Shown here: positions 18,217-25,684 of the stretch, one piece after another
Layout of the letters: every line of letters begins with the position of its first letter
Numbering within the stretch: the first letter of the stretch is position 1
Assembly: GCF_000195275.1 (NCBI RefSeq)
Contig: NC_015385.1
Location: forward strand, 2,434,501 to 2,498,500
Direction of reading: 5' to 3'
DNA length: 64,000 nt
Source of the DNA: Treponema succinifaciens DSM 2489
Lineage (GTDB): Bacteria > Spirochaetota > Spirochaetia > Treponematales > Treponemataceae
The notes under the pieces: model-generated
What the model saw: the letters and a program-made list of their open reading frames with translations, nothing else
What the model was told of the DNA's origin: nothing
Databases searched by the model: none
Position numbers and translations under genes: made by a program

Positions 18217-18224
18217 GCTAAGAG

Positions 18225-19571
18225 ATGAAAAAGACTCTTATCGCGGTCGCAGCGGCTGCCGCACTTACAGCAACTTCTGCTTTCGCAGAAATCACATTTG
18301 GAGCATGGCTTCGTGTTCTTGCTTCTCCAGTAGCACACAACGGCGAAGACGCAATGGTTGGCGTTGCAAACTCATGGGGATGGGGCGCACGTACAGCTCG
18401 TATCAACATCAACGGAACTTCTGAGGACGGAAAGGCCGGATTCGTAATGGGCGTTTACAACGACTTTGAGAGCGGACTCGGAGATGGCGATGACGCTTAC
18501 CTTTGGGTTAAGCCTGTTGACACTGTAAAAGTTTCTGTAGGTAAGTTCGACTCACCTACAAACGGACTCCGCGGCGACTTCTGCTACGGCTCATGGAACT
18601 GGCTCAGACCTTATAACTGGGCTTATGACGGCGAAGGACTCACATTCGACGGAATCTGGAGAAGCGGTATGATGCTCGAAGCAGATCCAATCGAAGGACT
18701 CCATGCGTTCGCAGTTATCCCAATGTCTGCAACTTACAAGAAAGCTGAAGATGTATACAAGAACATCCAGGTTGGATTCGGATATGCAATCGAGGGTGTA
18801 GGTAAGCTCAAGGCACAGTACATTGGTGATTACTCAAAGAAAGATGACAAAGCTGCTGCTGCACATGGCAATTACATCTGGGCTAACACAACAGATGACG
18901 AAGGAAATCCTAAATTTGATGCAACAAAGGCAACAGCTCCTACATGGACTGCAGTAGAATCAACAGATGCTGTACCGGCTAATGATGATGTAATGACAAC
19001 TGGACAGATTGGAGTTGCATTCGATCTTACAGCAGTTGAAAATCTTTATGTAACAGTTGGGGCAAGATTCGGAATTGCTGACAAGGATTACAGAAAAGAC
19101 TACCTCAAGATGGCATTCACAGCTGGCGCTTCTTACCAGGTTTCAGAGCAGATGAAGTTCTCTGTAGACGGTGGATATGTTCAGTATCAGGATGACTGTG
19201 TTGCAAGAGACGGTGAACTTGTTGACAATGTGTTCTTTGTTGGTGCTGGTGTAGACTATGCAATCATGGACGGTCTTAGCTTGGCTGCTGATGTTCGCTA
19301 CATGAGCAATGCAAAAGCTGCAGAAAAGCCATATGACATCAAAGCTTATGGTAAAGACAGTGATGAAGGCGCAATCAGCTTCCTCGTTGGAGTTAACAAG
19401 TCTGTTGGAAGCAATGGTTCTCTTGGTGTTGGATTCCAGGGCGCAACAAACGGTTGCGGATTCACATGGGGAACACCAGGTGAAAAAGGTGATGGCGTAG
19501 GCGGACTCAAGGCTAACGCAGCCGATGACTTCGTATGGGCAATCCCAGTATCTGTAAGCGTTTGGTTCTAG
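18225..19571 (+). CDS. porin-like outer membrane protein, copy 1 (OMP1)
   Basis: A 448-residue beta-barrel candidate. The signal peptide ends AFA with cleavage before Glu22. The body alternates conserved strand-like blocks with variable loops. Conserved blocks include EITFGAWLR, GDFCYGSWNWLRPYNW, EGLTFDGIW, GVGKLKAQYIG, ENLYVTVGARFGIADKDY, GASYQVSEQMKFSVDGGY, FFVGAGVDYAIMDGLSLAAD and ISFLVGVNKSVGSNGSLGVG. It ends VSVSVWF, an aromatic C-terminus suited to barrel assembly. The longest variable loop is at about 205-255. It uses more AAC/GGC/CTC codons than its neighbours, as expected for an abundant protein. RBS AAGGAGG. Porin or adhesin function is inferred. Confidence 0.88.
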   Translation: MKKTLIAVAAAAALTATSAFAEITFGAWLRVLASPVAHNGEDAMVGVANSWGWGARTARININGTSEDGKAGFVMGVYNDFESGLGDGDDAYLWVKPVDTVKVSVGKFDSPTNGLRGDFCYGSWNWLRPYNWAYDGEGLTFDGIWRSGMMLEADPIEGLHAFAVIPMSATYKKAEDVYKNIQVGFGYAIEGVGKLKAQYIGDYSKKDDKAAAAHGNYIWANTTDDEGNPKFDATKATAPTWTAVESTDAVPANDDVMTTGQIGVAFDLTAVENLYVTVGARFGIADKDYRKDYLKMAFTAGASYQVSEQMKFSVDGGYVQYQDDCVARDGELVDNVFFVGAGVDYAIMDGLSLAADVRYMSNAKAAEKPYDIKAYGKDSDEGAISFLVGVNKSVGSNGSLGVGFQGATNGCGFTWGTPGEKGDGVGGLKANAADDFVWAIPVSVSVWF

Positions 19572-19676
19572 TCGATAAAACGAAGCTGGCTTCGTTTTAC
19601 CTCTGCTAGTTTGCCTTGCAAGCTAGCGGTGGTACTGACCAAAGCATAGGCCTCCCGGAAGGGAGGCTTTTTTGTG
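19572..19676 (+). terminator. OMP1 structured 3' tail and terminator
   Basis: After the stop lie AAAACGAAG/CTTCGTTTT and a CTAG...CTAG stem around CTTGCAAG. The terminator GCCTCCC-GGAA-GGGAGGC (19650-19667) with TTTTTTG follows. The tail is shared with OMP3 and OMP4, where extra hairpins are present. Confidence 0.85.
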
Positions 19677-19824
19677 TTTAAATGGGGAATACAATGTTCC
19701 CTGTTATTATCTGACTTGCTCCTGCGATGCTTCTGAAAGATACTCAGTTGATAATCTATTTCAGTTTTATAAAGCAAATGCTGTCCTGTTTATGGTTAAA
19801 AAATCCTTTTCCTGTAATGCATTA

Positions 19825-19853
19825 TTGAGTATATGTTTATTATAGTATACATT
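19825..19853 (+). promoter_or_regulatory. probable promoter/operator of toxin-antitoxin pair
   Basis: TTGAGT at 19825-19830, 17 nt, TACATT at 19848-19853. The -10 lies in an imperfect palindrome centred on GTATAC (TATAGTATACATTATA), a plausible site for autorepression by the antitoxin. Only 6 nt separate the -10 from the toxin ATG. Confidence 0.45.
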
Positions 19854-19859
19854 ATAGGT

Positions 19860-20151
19860 ATGTATCAAATTTTTAAAACGGAAAACTACTTAAAGTGGTT
19901 CAAGAAACTGCGCGACAACACGGCAAAGTATGCAATCATTTTAAGAATAGAACGTCTTAAAAACGGCAACTTCGGCGATTCTAAAAGCGTGGGTGAAAAA
20001 GTTTTTTGAATTGCGAATTGATACTGGAAAAGGATATAGAGTTTATTTTACAAATAAAGATAAGGAAATTATTATTCTTTTAGTCGGAGGAAACAAATCC
20101 ACGCAAGAAACTGATATACAAAAGGCTAAGGAATTGGCAAAGGATGTCTGA
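19860..20151 (+). pseudogene. RelE/HigB-like addiction-module toxin, frameshifted
   Basis: The frame starting MYQIFKTENYLKWFKKLRD runs 49 codons and stops at a TGA right after a run of six T (about 20002-20007). Removing one T restores FELRIDTGKGYRVYFTN, LLVGGNKSTQETDI and AKELAKDV, giving a ~96-residue protein of the HI1419-type killer family. Both halves fit the family, so this is one broken gene. The intact antitoxin gene starts 3 nt after its stop. The product would be an mRNA-cleaving toxin if restored. A T-tract indel is also a classic slippage site, so reversible switching or a sequencing error remain possible. Confidence 0.85.
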
Positions 20152-20154
20152 ATC

Positions 20155-20460
20155 ATGGAAAAAATAAAGCTTACAGCTTACGACGCGGCTGAATTTTTGG
20201 GCACAGAGAAACTTCAGAAAGGCTACCTTGACTATGTGGCGAAAGAAGGCACGCCGGAAGAGCTAATTGAAGCAATAAAGACAGTCGCAAGGGCAAAAGG
20301 AATGTCCAAGACCGCAAAGGAAACTGGAATTTCCCGCAGCGGACTTTACAAAGCCCTATCTCCAGACGGAAATCCGACAATAGACACATTGATTAAAATT
20401 GCAAAGTCAATAGGATACAATCTGAATATCTCCTTTTCTCCAATAAAGACAAACTGCTGA
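20155..20460 (+). CDS. addiction-module antidote, HTH protein (HI1420 family)
   Basis: A 101-residue DNA-binding antitoxin. It opens with the family's DAAEFLGTEKLQKGYLDYV-type segment. It has a helix-turn-helix at about 57-78 (MSKTAKETGISRSGLYKALS), followed by GNPTIDTLIKIAKSIGY, the family's C-terminal signature. It lies 3 nt after the frameshifted toxin and is intact, so it may still regulate transcription. It converges on OMP2 with a shared terminator between. Confidence 0.92.
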   Translation: MEKIKLTAYDAAEFLGTEKLQKGYLDYVAKEGTPEELIEAIKTVARAKGMSKTAKETGISRSGLYKALSPDGNPTIDTLIKIAKSIGYNLNISFSPIKTNC

Positions 20461-20505
20461 TAGCTCCGAGCTTCTTGCAGAAAAAAAACACACATCCATA
20501 AGCAC

Positions 20506-20538
20506 AAAAAAGGCTGCCCAAAGCTGGACAGCCTTTTT
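20506..20538. terminator. bidirectional terminator between antitoxin and OMP2
   Basis: AAAAAAGGCTG and CAGCCTTTTT flank an inner CCA/TGG pair (20512-20533). T-runs follow on both strands, so it serves OMP2 on the minus strand and the antitoxin on the plus. Confidence 0.85.
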
Positions 20539-20572
20539 GCATTACTAAACTAAGTGCAAATTGCAGCTAGAA

Positions 20573-21799
20573 TTAGAAGCTGAATGTGAAGACAACTGGA
20601 ACGCACCACATGAATCCATCGTGTGCTTTGCCCTTGTCGTCTTTTCCAGCAGGGATTTCTGAGAATCCTATGCCGTTTGTAATACCCTCAAATCCTACTC
20701 CAAGAGAGCCGTTGCTGAAGCCTTTTGAAACGCCTACGAGGAAAGAAACTGCGTCGTCTTTTCCGTCAACCTTAATACCATTCTTGCTGTACTTTGTCTC
20801 GCTTATGTAGCGTACATCAGTGTTCAATGTAAGACCGTCCATAACTACATAGTCTACACCGGCGCCGATTCCCCATTTTGGATCAAAGCCAGAGTTCTTG
20901 AAGAGTTTTACACCGCCAGCAAGAGAAACCTTCATGGCATCTGAAACCTGGTAACCAGCATTCAATGCGAAGTATGCCTTGTTCTTTGCTCCGCCCCACT
21001 CGCCAAAACTTTTTTTGCTGAAGTCGATATCACCAACTTTATAGTCTTCATCAACGATGTCGAATTTTGCACCAATTGCAAGGTTCAAGTTTTCAACTGC
21101 TGTAAGGTTAAATGCAACACCGATTTTTCCTGTGTAGTCGCTTTTCTTGTTTCCTACTTTTGTTTCTTCGCTTACACCAGTCCAAAGAACTTTTAAAGTT
21201 CCTGTTCCGTCGATTGTATACGCTGCACCAATCTGTGTCTTTTTATAGATGTCATAGGCATCCTGGATGTATGTTCCAGTCTTAAGGAACGGAATGTTTG
21301 CCATTACCTTTAGACCTTCAATAGGTGTAACTTCTGCAATGAAGCCGTCTCCAGACTTTTTGTCCATGATTGCGTCATCACCGTTGAAGAACAAATCTGT
21401 TGTTCTTGAAGGACGCAGCCAGTCCCATGCTCCGAAGCCGCTTCCCTGTCTGAATCCGTTGTCGCCGTCGTCAAAATATCCGACAGAAAGCTTTACCATG
21501 TCAATAGGTTTTACCCAGAGAACAGAGCGATCTCCGTGGCTAATCTTGTCTTCGCCTGCCTGATCACGGATTTCAAATGTGTATCCTGCAGTTCCTTCTT
21601 CATTGACACCGTTTACACCAAGTCCGGCAGTACGGGCAGCTGAGCCCCATGCCTGTGTAAGACCTGCTTTGTAGTCCTCGCCATCATTTGCTACAGGTAC
21701 GAGAACTGCCTTTGTCCACATGCCAAATGTGATTTCTGCGAAAGCAGAAGTAGCTGTAAGTGCGGCAGCCGCTGCGACCGCGATAAGAGTCTTTTTCAT
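20573..21799 (-). CDS. porin-like outer membrane protein, copy 2 (OMP2)
   Basis: A 408-residue paralogue and the most divergent of the four. The signal peptide DNA and the AAGGAGGCTAAGAG leader match the others exactly. The mature part replaces GAWLR by GMWTKAV and GDFCYGSWNWLRPYNW by GSGFGAWDWLRPSR. It keeps TAVENLNLAIGAKFDIVDEDYK, NAGYQVSDAMKVSLAGG and GVDYVVMDGLTLNTDVRY. It ends VVFTFSF, a proper aromatic terminus. Unlike OMP1 and OMP4 it has an ordinary sigma-70 promoter with a palindrome at the start site, and its 3' end has its own terminator rather than the shared tail. Only the first ~80 bp of the gene look exchanged with the other copies. Confidence 0.87.
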   Translation of the reverse strand: MKKTLIAVAAAAALTATSAFAEITFGMWTKAVLVPVANDGEDYKAGLTQAWGSAARTAGLGVNGVNEEGTAGYTFEIRDQAGEDKISHGDRSVLWVKPIDMVKLSVGYFDDGDNGFRQGSGFGAWDWLRPSRTTDLFFNGDDAIMDKKSGDGFIAEVTPIEGLKVMANIPFLKTGTYIQDAYDIYKKTQIGAAYTIDGTGTLKVLWTGVSEETKVGNKKSDYTGKIGVAFNLTAVENLNLAIGAKFDIVDEDYKVGDIDFSKKSFGEWGGAKNKAYFALNAGYQVSDAMKVSLAGGVKLFKNSGFDPKWGIGAGVDYVVMDGLTLNTDVRYISETKYSKNGIKVDGKDDAVSFLVGVSKGFSNGSLGVGFEGITNGIGFSEIPAGKDDKGKAHDGFMWCVPVVFTFSF

Positions 21800-21830
21800 C
21801 TCTTAGCCTCCTTATTTTTTGCGATACCAT

Positions 21831-21845
21831 ACGATATCATATCGT
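21831..21845 (-). promoter_or_regulatory. palindromic operator at the OMP2 start site
   Basis: ACGATATCATATCGT is a perfect 15-bp palindrome about a central C, placed at roughly -5 to +10 relative to the predicted transcription start. That is a position where a bound repressor would block initiation. The regulator is not identifiable here. Confidence 0.6.
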
Positions 21846-21846
21846 T

Positions 21847-21875
21847 ATTCTACCCCAAGAAAATCTATAAGTCAA
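21847..21875 (-). promoter_or_regulatory. sigma-70 promoter of OMP2
   Basis: On the minus strand TTGACT (21870-21875), a 17-nt spacer and TAGAAT (21847-21852) give a near-consensus promoter. The start is predicted near 21840, leaving a ~41-nt leader that ends in AAGGAGG. Confidence 0.8.
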
Positions 21876-21981
21876 CAAAAAAATTAAATTTTTGTAACCT
21901 TTAGAACTGCCTACGGTTTGTAGAATCAACGCTATATTTTCGGCAAATTCCGCGGAATTCTTTAGCGGAATCTACGGCTTG

Positions 21982-22818
21982 CTACCCATTGGCAAGTTTT
22001 TTCACCTGCTCCAACGAAAGTCCAGTGCACTTTGCAACCACTTCCGGCGCAATCTTTTCCGCAAGCAGTTTTTTTGCAGTTTCTTCAACTTTTTCAGCTG
22101 CCATTTCCTTTGCTATGGTTTTTGCAAGCTGCTCGGATTTTTCTTTTACCTGGATTCGCATTTCCTGTTCCCACGTCATAAACCTATGCCTCCATTGCGC
22201 ATTTGTCTTGGCGTACCTCACTTTTTGCTCAAGCTGGTCTGTAAAGTCCGAGGCCGCATTCAGTCCGTTAAGGAATTTAAAGAATTCCCTTAGGCTTTCC
22301 GTGGGCATTTTATCATATTTTGAAGCGTTAAAGAAGACTTTGTGAGTTCCGTCATTTAATAAAACTTCAGAATCCTGCTTGCAAACCTGATGAAAATCAT
22401 ATACGGGAAGTCCGTTGCCAAAGGCATCTTCCATGCACAGAAAAATCACATAGCTTTCATTAAGCTCGCTGTAATCCGCGCCGGAAACAAGGCTGTCAAC
22501 GTCCATAAGACCTTGGTAATACCTTGCGCGCTTGGCAAGATTCGTTCTGTTTGTAGTCTGAATTTCAATATCAAAGCAGCGTCCTGTTCCGTCCTTTACA
22601 TAGACATCAAACCGGATTCCCTTTGAATCGTAGTCAACTTTAAAGCTTCGTTCAGCCACAGGAATTTCAATCCGTTCAATTTTTATGTTCAGCAGAAGTT
22701 CCAAAAGCTCCTTGCACAAGTCCGGGTTTGCCGTCATGACTTTGCAAAAGATAAAGTTGTCAGCCAGTGTCGCTCGTTCCCATTTTTCCGCGGGAGTCAG
22801 TTCATGCATTTCTTCCAT
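21982..22818 (-). CDS. Rpn-family PD-(D/E)XK nuclease / putative transposase
   Basis: A 278-residue protein of the recombination-promoting nuclease family. The N-terminus TPAEKWERATLADNFIFCKVM is typical. The nuclease core has Asp71 in GIRFDVYVKD and Glu85-Ile-Gln87 in CFDIEIQT, followed by RARYYQGLMD. The C-terminal third is helical and charged. It ends in a VEETAKKLLAEKIAPEVVAKCTGLSLEQVKKLA segment as in other members. Start ATG with GGAGG. Family members stimulate RecA-independent recombination in E. coli. Here the gene sits 183 bp upstream of OMP2, in the same island as the repeated OMP copies. It follows the dCTP-deaminase-like gene on the same strand after 60 bp. Confidence 0.9.
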   Translation of the reverse strand: MEEMHELTPAEKWERATLADNFIFCKVMTANPDLCKELLELLLNIKIERIEIPVAERSFKVDYDSKGIRFDVYVKDGTGRCFDIEIQTTNRTNLAKRARYYQGLMDVDSLVSGADYSELNESYVIFLCMEDAFGNGLPVYDFHQVCKQDSEVLLNDGTHKVFFNASKYDKMPTESLREFFKFLNGLNAASDFTDQLEQKVRYAKTNAQWRHRFMTWEQEMRIQVKEKSEQLAKTIAKEMAAEKVEETAKKLLAEKIAPEVVAKCTGLSLEQVKKLANG

Positions 22819-22878
22819 AAATCCTCCGCATATTTAATTGCAGAAAATTATCAAAAAAATGCAGATTAAATGGGGAAA

Positions 22879-23694
22879 TTAGTTTTTTAACAAGGCAAGA
22901 ATTATTGTTGAGGCGGCAAGCAATATCAAAAACACAGTATAAACTGCATTAAACCATTTCTTCTTGCCTTTGTTAACTATAAGCATTACAAATCCAAGCA
23001 AAGTTGCAATGCAGGTAAGGAGGCAGAGATTTACTGTTGCTATTAGGTTTTTAGAAATGGTTTCTCTTGCAAATGCCTGGATATTCACGCTTACAAGTGT
23101 AAATATTGAAACAAAAACGCCCATTATTGTAAGAACATTTCCATAAATCTTTTCTTTTAAAGATTCAAGATCTTCTTTTGCGTCTTTGTATTCCTTCATA
23201 AGCTTGTCGTATTCAGGCTGATATTTTCCAACTCCTACAAAGTCTTTTTCGTTTCTGAATGAAGCTCCGTGCTGCTTGTCGTAAGTCTGCTCAGGGATTT
23301 CCTTTAGTTCTTCAAAAACAATCTGTGCAATTCCAAATCCCTTAGAAATTGTAAGAACCGAGTCAGAAATATTTTGAACGCGTAAAAAGCAGAATGTTCT
23401 GTGCCCCGGAATATATTGCGGACCGTCAACTTTAAGTCCCATTCTCATAACTGAATTTCTTTCAATAATCCGAGCGGTCAGTTGAGGCGGAAGTTCTATT
23501 TCTTCATTTGATTTTATGTAAACCACGTCTCCCGGTTTCAGTTCAAAAGACAAAACGGTATTTTTTTGAGAGTCATATACGCAATCAACAGAAAGTTCGT
23601 AGGCAATTCCTTTTAAGTTTTCTTCTTTATAACCTGAAACAATGAGTTTTCCCTGCGAAACCAGTTCTTTTATATTTTTGTCAACTAAAAGCAT
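22879..23694 (-). CDS. dCTP-deaminase/dUTPase-fold protein with three membrane helices
   Basis: A 271-residue two-part protein. Residues ~1-130 match the dCTP deaminase/dUTPase fold: GIAYELSVDCVY, ELKPGDVVYIKSNEEIELP, then RNSVMRMGLKV (79-89), the counterpart of the RSSxxRxGL nucleotide-binding motif, and GFGIAQIVFEEL. The position of the catalytic Glu in dCTP deaminase appears to be Arg105 (FLRVQN where LExxN is expected), so deamination is doubtful. A charged coiled-coil-like stretch follows (~160-185). Three hydrophobic helices come next at about 186-208, 217-240 and 249-268. It would be a membrane-tethered nucleotide-binding module. Its start has AGAGG upstream. I know no named protein with this exact architecture; a stress or phage-defence sensor is a guess. 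Confidence 0.75.
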   Translation of the reverse strand: MLLVDKNIKELVSQGKLIVSGYKEENLKGIAYELSVDCVYDSQKNTVLSFELKPGDVVYIKSNEEIELPPQLTARIIERNSVMRMGLKVDGPQYIPGHRTFCFLRVQNISDSVLTISKGFGIAQIVFEELKEIPEQTYDKQHGASFRNEKDFVGVGKYQPEYDKLMKEYKDAKEDLESLKEKIYGNVLTIMGVFVSIFTLVSVNIQAFARETISKNLIATVNLCLLTCIATLLGFVMLIVNKGKKKWFNAVYTVFLILLAASTIILALLKN

Positions 23695-23770
23695 AAAAAC
23701 CTCTTTGATATGGATTTAAGTATATTCCCTATCATTTTTATTTTCAACAGTTGTGCGCTCTTTCAGTTTT

Positions 23771-24694
23771 TTAATTTCCGATTTTCCATCTGTTGCCTTC
23801 GCGGACAAACCGTTTGGCGTTCACTTCGATTACACGGCCGTCTTCTCCAAGCATTTTTACCATGGAAGTTATGGGGTTCACTTCAATTACGCGGAAATTT
23901 GTATCGTCGTAAAAAAGTCTTATGCCTTCATTCGGGAGCTTTTTGCGTGCCTCGGAATACCAGTCGTACTCATAGCTAAGGCAGCACAAAAGTCGTCCGC
24001 ACTGTCCGCTGATTTTCATGGAATTCAGGCTTAGGTTTTGTTCCTTTGCCATTTTTATGCTTACAGGCCGGAGTTTGTCGCTTATGCTGTTGCAGCAGTA
24101 AGGCCGTCCGCACACTCCAAGCCCTCCTGTAATTCGGCATTCATCGCGCACTCCAATCTGGCGCAGTTCAATTCGCATTTTAAAGATTGAAACAAGGTCT
24201 TTTACAAGCTCGCGGAAGTCAACCCTGTTATCGCTGGAAAAGAAGAACAAGGCTTTTTGCTCGCCCACAAGAAAGTGCACGGAAATAAGTTTCATGTCCA
24301 GATGATGATGCTCTACTTTTTCACGGAATACTTTGAATGCGGACTTTTCAGTTTCTGCAAGTGAAGAAGCTTTTTCAAGGTCGTCATTGTTTGCCTTGCG
24401 CGCAATCTGCACAACGTCGCCCGGCTTTATTCCAACGGGAACTTTTGAAATTCCAAGGTTTTCTGCAAGGTCAAGCCCGTAGCGTGTGGGAACAATCACT
24501 TTGTCGCCGTCGTTCAGCTTTCCGCCGGGAAACGTGGCGTAAATCCCTTCAAATGAATACACCAGCTTAAGCTTGTAAAGTTCTTTGGGAAAAACAAAAT
24601 TCCTTGAGTCAGTGCTTTCTGATTCCTGCAAGTCTTCAAGAGAGGCAAGATCTTCATTTTCTTCATATATATCGCTTTCAAAAATATCAGACAT
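23771..24694 (-). CDS. PSP1-domain protein (RicT/YaaT-like)
   Basis: A 307-residue protein with a PSP1 domain. The central part has DVVQIARKANNDDLEKA and the HHLDMKLISVHFLVGEQKALFFFSSDNRVDFRELV block. The cysteine cluster comes next: RDECRITGGLGVCGRPYCC and ISGQCGRLLCCLSYEYDWY. In Bacillus the homologue RicT/YaaT carries iron-sulfur clusters with RicA/RicF and affects RNA maturation, sporulation and biofilm. Here the YaaR-like gene is immediately upstream, the same pairing as in Firmicutes. Only RicT is seen; RicA and RicF are not in the window. Confidence 0.9.
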   Translation of the reverse strand: MSDIFESDIYEENEDLASLEDLQESESTDSRNFVFPKELYKLKLVYSFEGIYATFPGGKLNDGDKVIVPTRYGLDLAENLGISKVPVGIKPGDVVQIARKANNDDLEKASSLAETEKSAFKVFREKVEHHHLDMKLISVHFLVGEQKALFFFSSDNRVDFRELVKDLVSIFKMRIELRQIGVRDECRITGGLGVCGRPYCCNSISDKLRPVSIKMAKEQNLSLNSMKISGQCGRLLCCLSYEYDWYSEARKKLPNEGIRLFYDDTNFRVIEVNPITSMVKMLGEDGRVIEVNAKRFVREGNRWKIGN

Positions 24695-24722
24695 AAAAAC
24701 TCCAATTGTCTTAGTTTATCAA

Positions 24723-25265
24723 TTATGACGCCATAAGGTCTACAAGCAGGCCGCTGATTTCGTTTACCCGGGCAAGCATTGCGAACGCTTCCCTGTGCGA
24801 ACTTAAAAGCCAGTTTGCCATTTCGTCCAGTTTCTGATTTATGACCACAATCTTGAACTGCGGATCAAGCGGCTTTCCTTTTCTTGTGAATCCGCGCCGT
24901 TCTCTTTTTTTTACTTCAAAGTTGTTTTTTGCAAGGTATCTTAAAAACTGTGACACTTTTTTTCTGTAGTCAGCGAATTCTTCCGGCGTCTGCTTTTCCT
25001 TTAGGCGGTCCGCCGCCATGTCGGCCTGATCTTTTAAATAAATTGCAGCGTCTTCCGTGTCCAGCCCCGCAATTTCCTTAGGGAAGCCGTCTTTTTGCAG
25101 AGCGAATTCTTCCCGGGTCTTTTCCATTGCGCTGGAAAAAAGTTTCCGCCTTGTTTTGTCTGTTTTCTGGGATTTTTCGTCTTTTTGGGCTTTTTGAGCC
25201 TGAGCATTCGCTATGGAAGCTGCTGCGGAAAAATACAGGCTTGAAGATGTGCCTTCAACTTCCAT
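24723..25265 (-). CDS. YaaR/DUF327-family protein
   Basis: A 180-residue, mostly helical, charged protein. A low-complexity N-terminus (AQAQKAQKDEKSQKTDKTRR) precedes the domain with FADYRKKVSQFLRYLAKNNFEVKKR, the DPQFKIVVINQKLDEMANWLL segment and a helical end. The family has no established activity. It begins 1 nt after bactofilin and is followed 28 nt later by the PSP1 gene, reproducing the yaaR-yaaT neighbourhood of Firmicutes within a morphology operon. Confidence 0.8.
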   Translation of the reverse strand: MEVEGTSSSLYFSAAASIANAQAQKAQKDEKSQKTDKTRRKLFSSAMEKTREEFALQKDGFPKEIAGLDTEDAAIYLKDQADMAADRLKEKQTPEEFADYRKKVSQFLRYLAKNNFEVKKRERRGFTRKGKPLDPQFKIVVINQKLDEMANWLLSSHREAFAMLARVNEISGLLVDLMAS

Positions 25266-25266
25266 T

Positions 25267-25683
25267 TTAAATCCTTATGGACATTGAAGAAATCGCCTTC
25301 ATGTTTTCCTGCCGTGAAACTGCGGATGCAAATTCCGCGCTGTCTGAAAGTGAAATGCAGTGGCCGTGCAAAACAACATTTTCTTCTGAAACAAGTTTTT
25401 TTGTCTGCAAGTCTCCAATCACCACGCTTGAAGAAAGAAGCTTTATAAAGTCCGGCGCAACAATGTCGCCCAGAACTATTCCGCCTATGACCGTTATGGA
25501 TTTTGCTTTTATGTTTCCGCGGATTCTGGCATTTTCACCGATTATAACATTTCCGGTGGCTTCTATATTTCCGTCAATATCGCCGTCAATACGGGCAAAT
25601 CCGTTTATCTTGACATCGCCTTTTACAGAAGAGCCTGTGCCAAGGATGCTGTTAATGGAAATATTGTCGTTAAAAATAGCCAT
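25267..25683 (-). CDS. bactofilin
   Basis: A 138-residue cytoskeletal protein. The core is a right-handed beta-helix of hexapeptide-like turns: GSSVKGDVKINGFARIDGD, GNIEATGNVIIGENARIRGN, IKAKSITVIGGIVLGD. Short flanking tails are characteristic of bactofilins. Family members polymerise without nucleotide and scaffold wall enzymes. The gene begins 1 nt after an M23 peptidase gene, a pairing known in curved and helical bacteria, so it probably positions that peptidase to shape the cell. Confidence 0.93.
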   Translation of the reverse strand: MAIFNDNISINSILGTGSSVKGDVKINGFARIDGDIDGNIEATGNVIIGENARIRGNIKAKSITVIGGIVLGDIVAPDFIKLLSSSVVIGDLQTKKLVSEENVVLHGHCISLSDSAEFASAVSRQENMKAISSMSIRI

Positions 25684-25684
25684 A

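Larger units (their letters stand above)
17912..18224 (+). repeat. OMP upstream block, inverted copy of 52259-52571
   Basis: This 313-bp block upstream of OMP1 is present in reverse orientation, at the same length, upstream of OMP4. I count about three mismatches (GTG/GCC-type changes near 17970 and a T/G near 18126). It contains the GCAAAGAAATGCGGAACAG segment, the AT-rich periodic repeats at 18013-18130, and the leader ending AAGGAGG. OMP3 keeps only its last ~30 bp. The identity continues into the signal-peptide codons of all four OMP genes. Confidence 0.93.

Noticed and set aside
24723-25265. YaaR-like gene as a flagellar export or chaperone protein
   Set aside because: Length and helical style are compatible, but the DPQFKIVVINQKLDEMANWLL segment and PSP1 neighbour fit DUF327 better.
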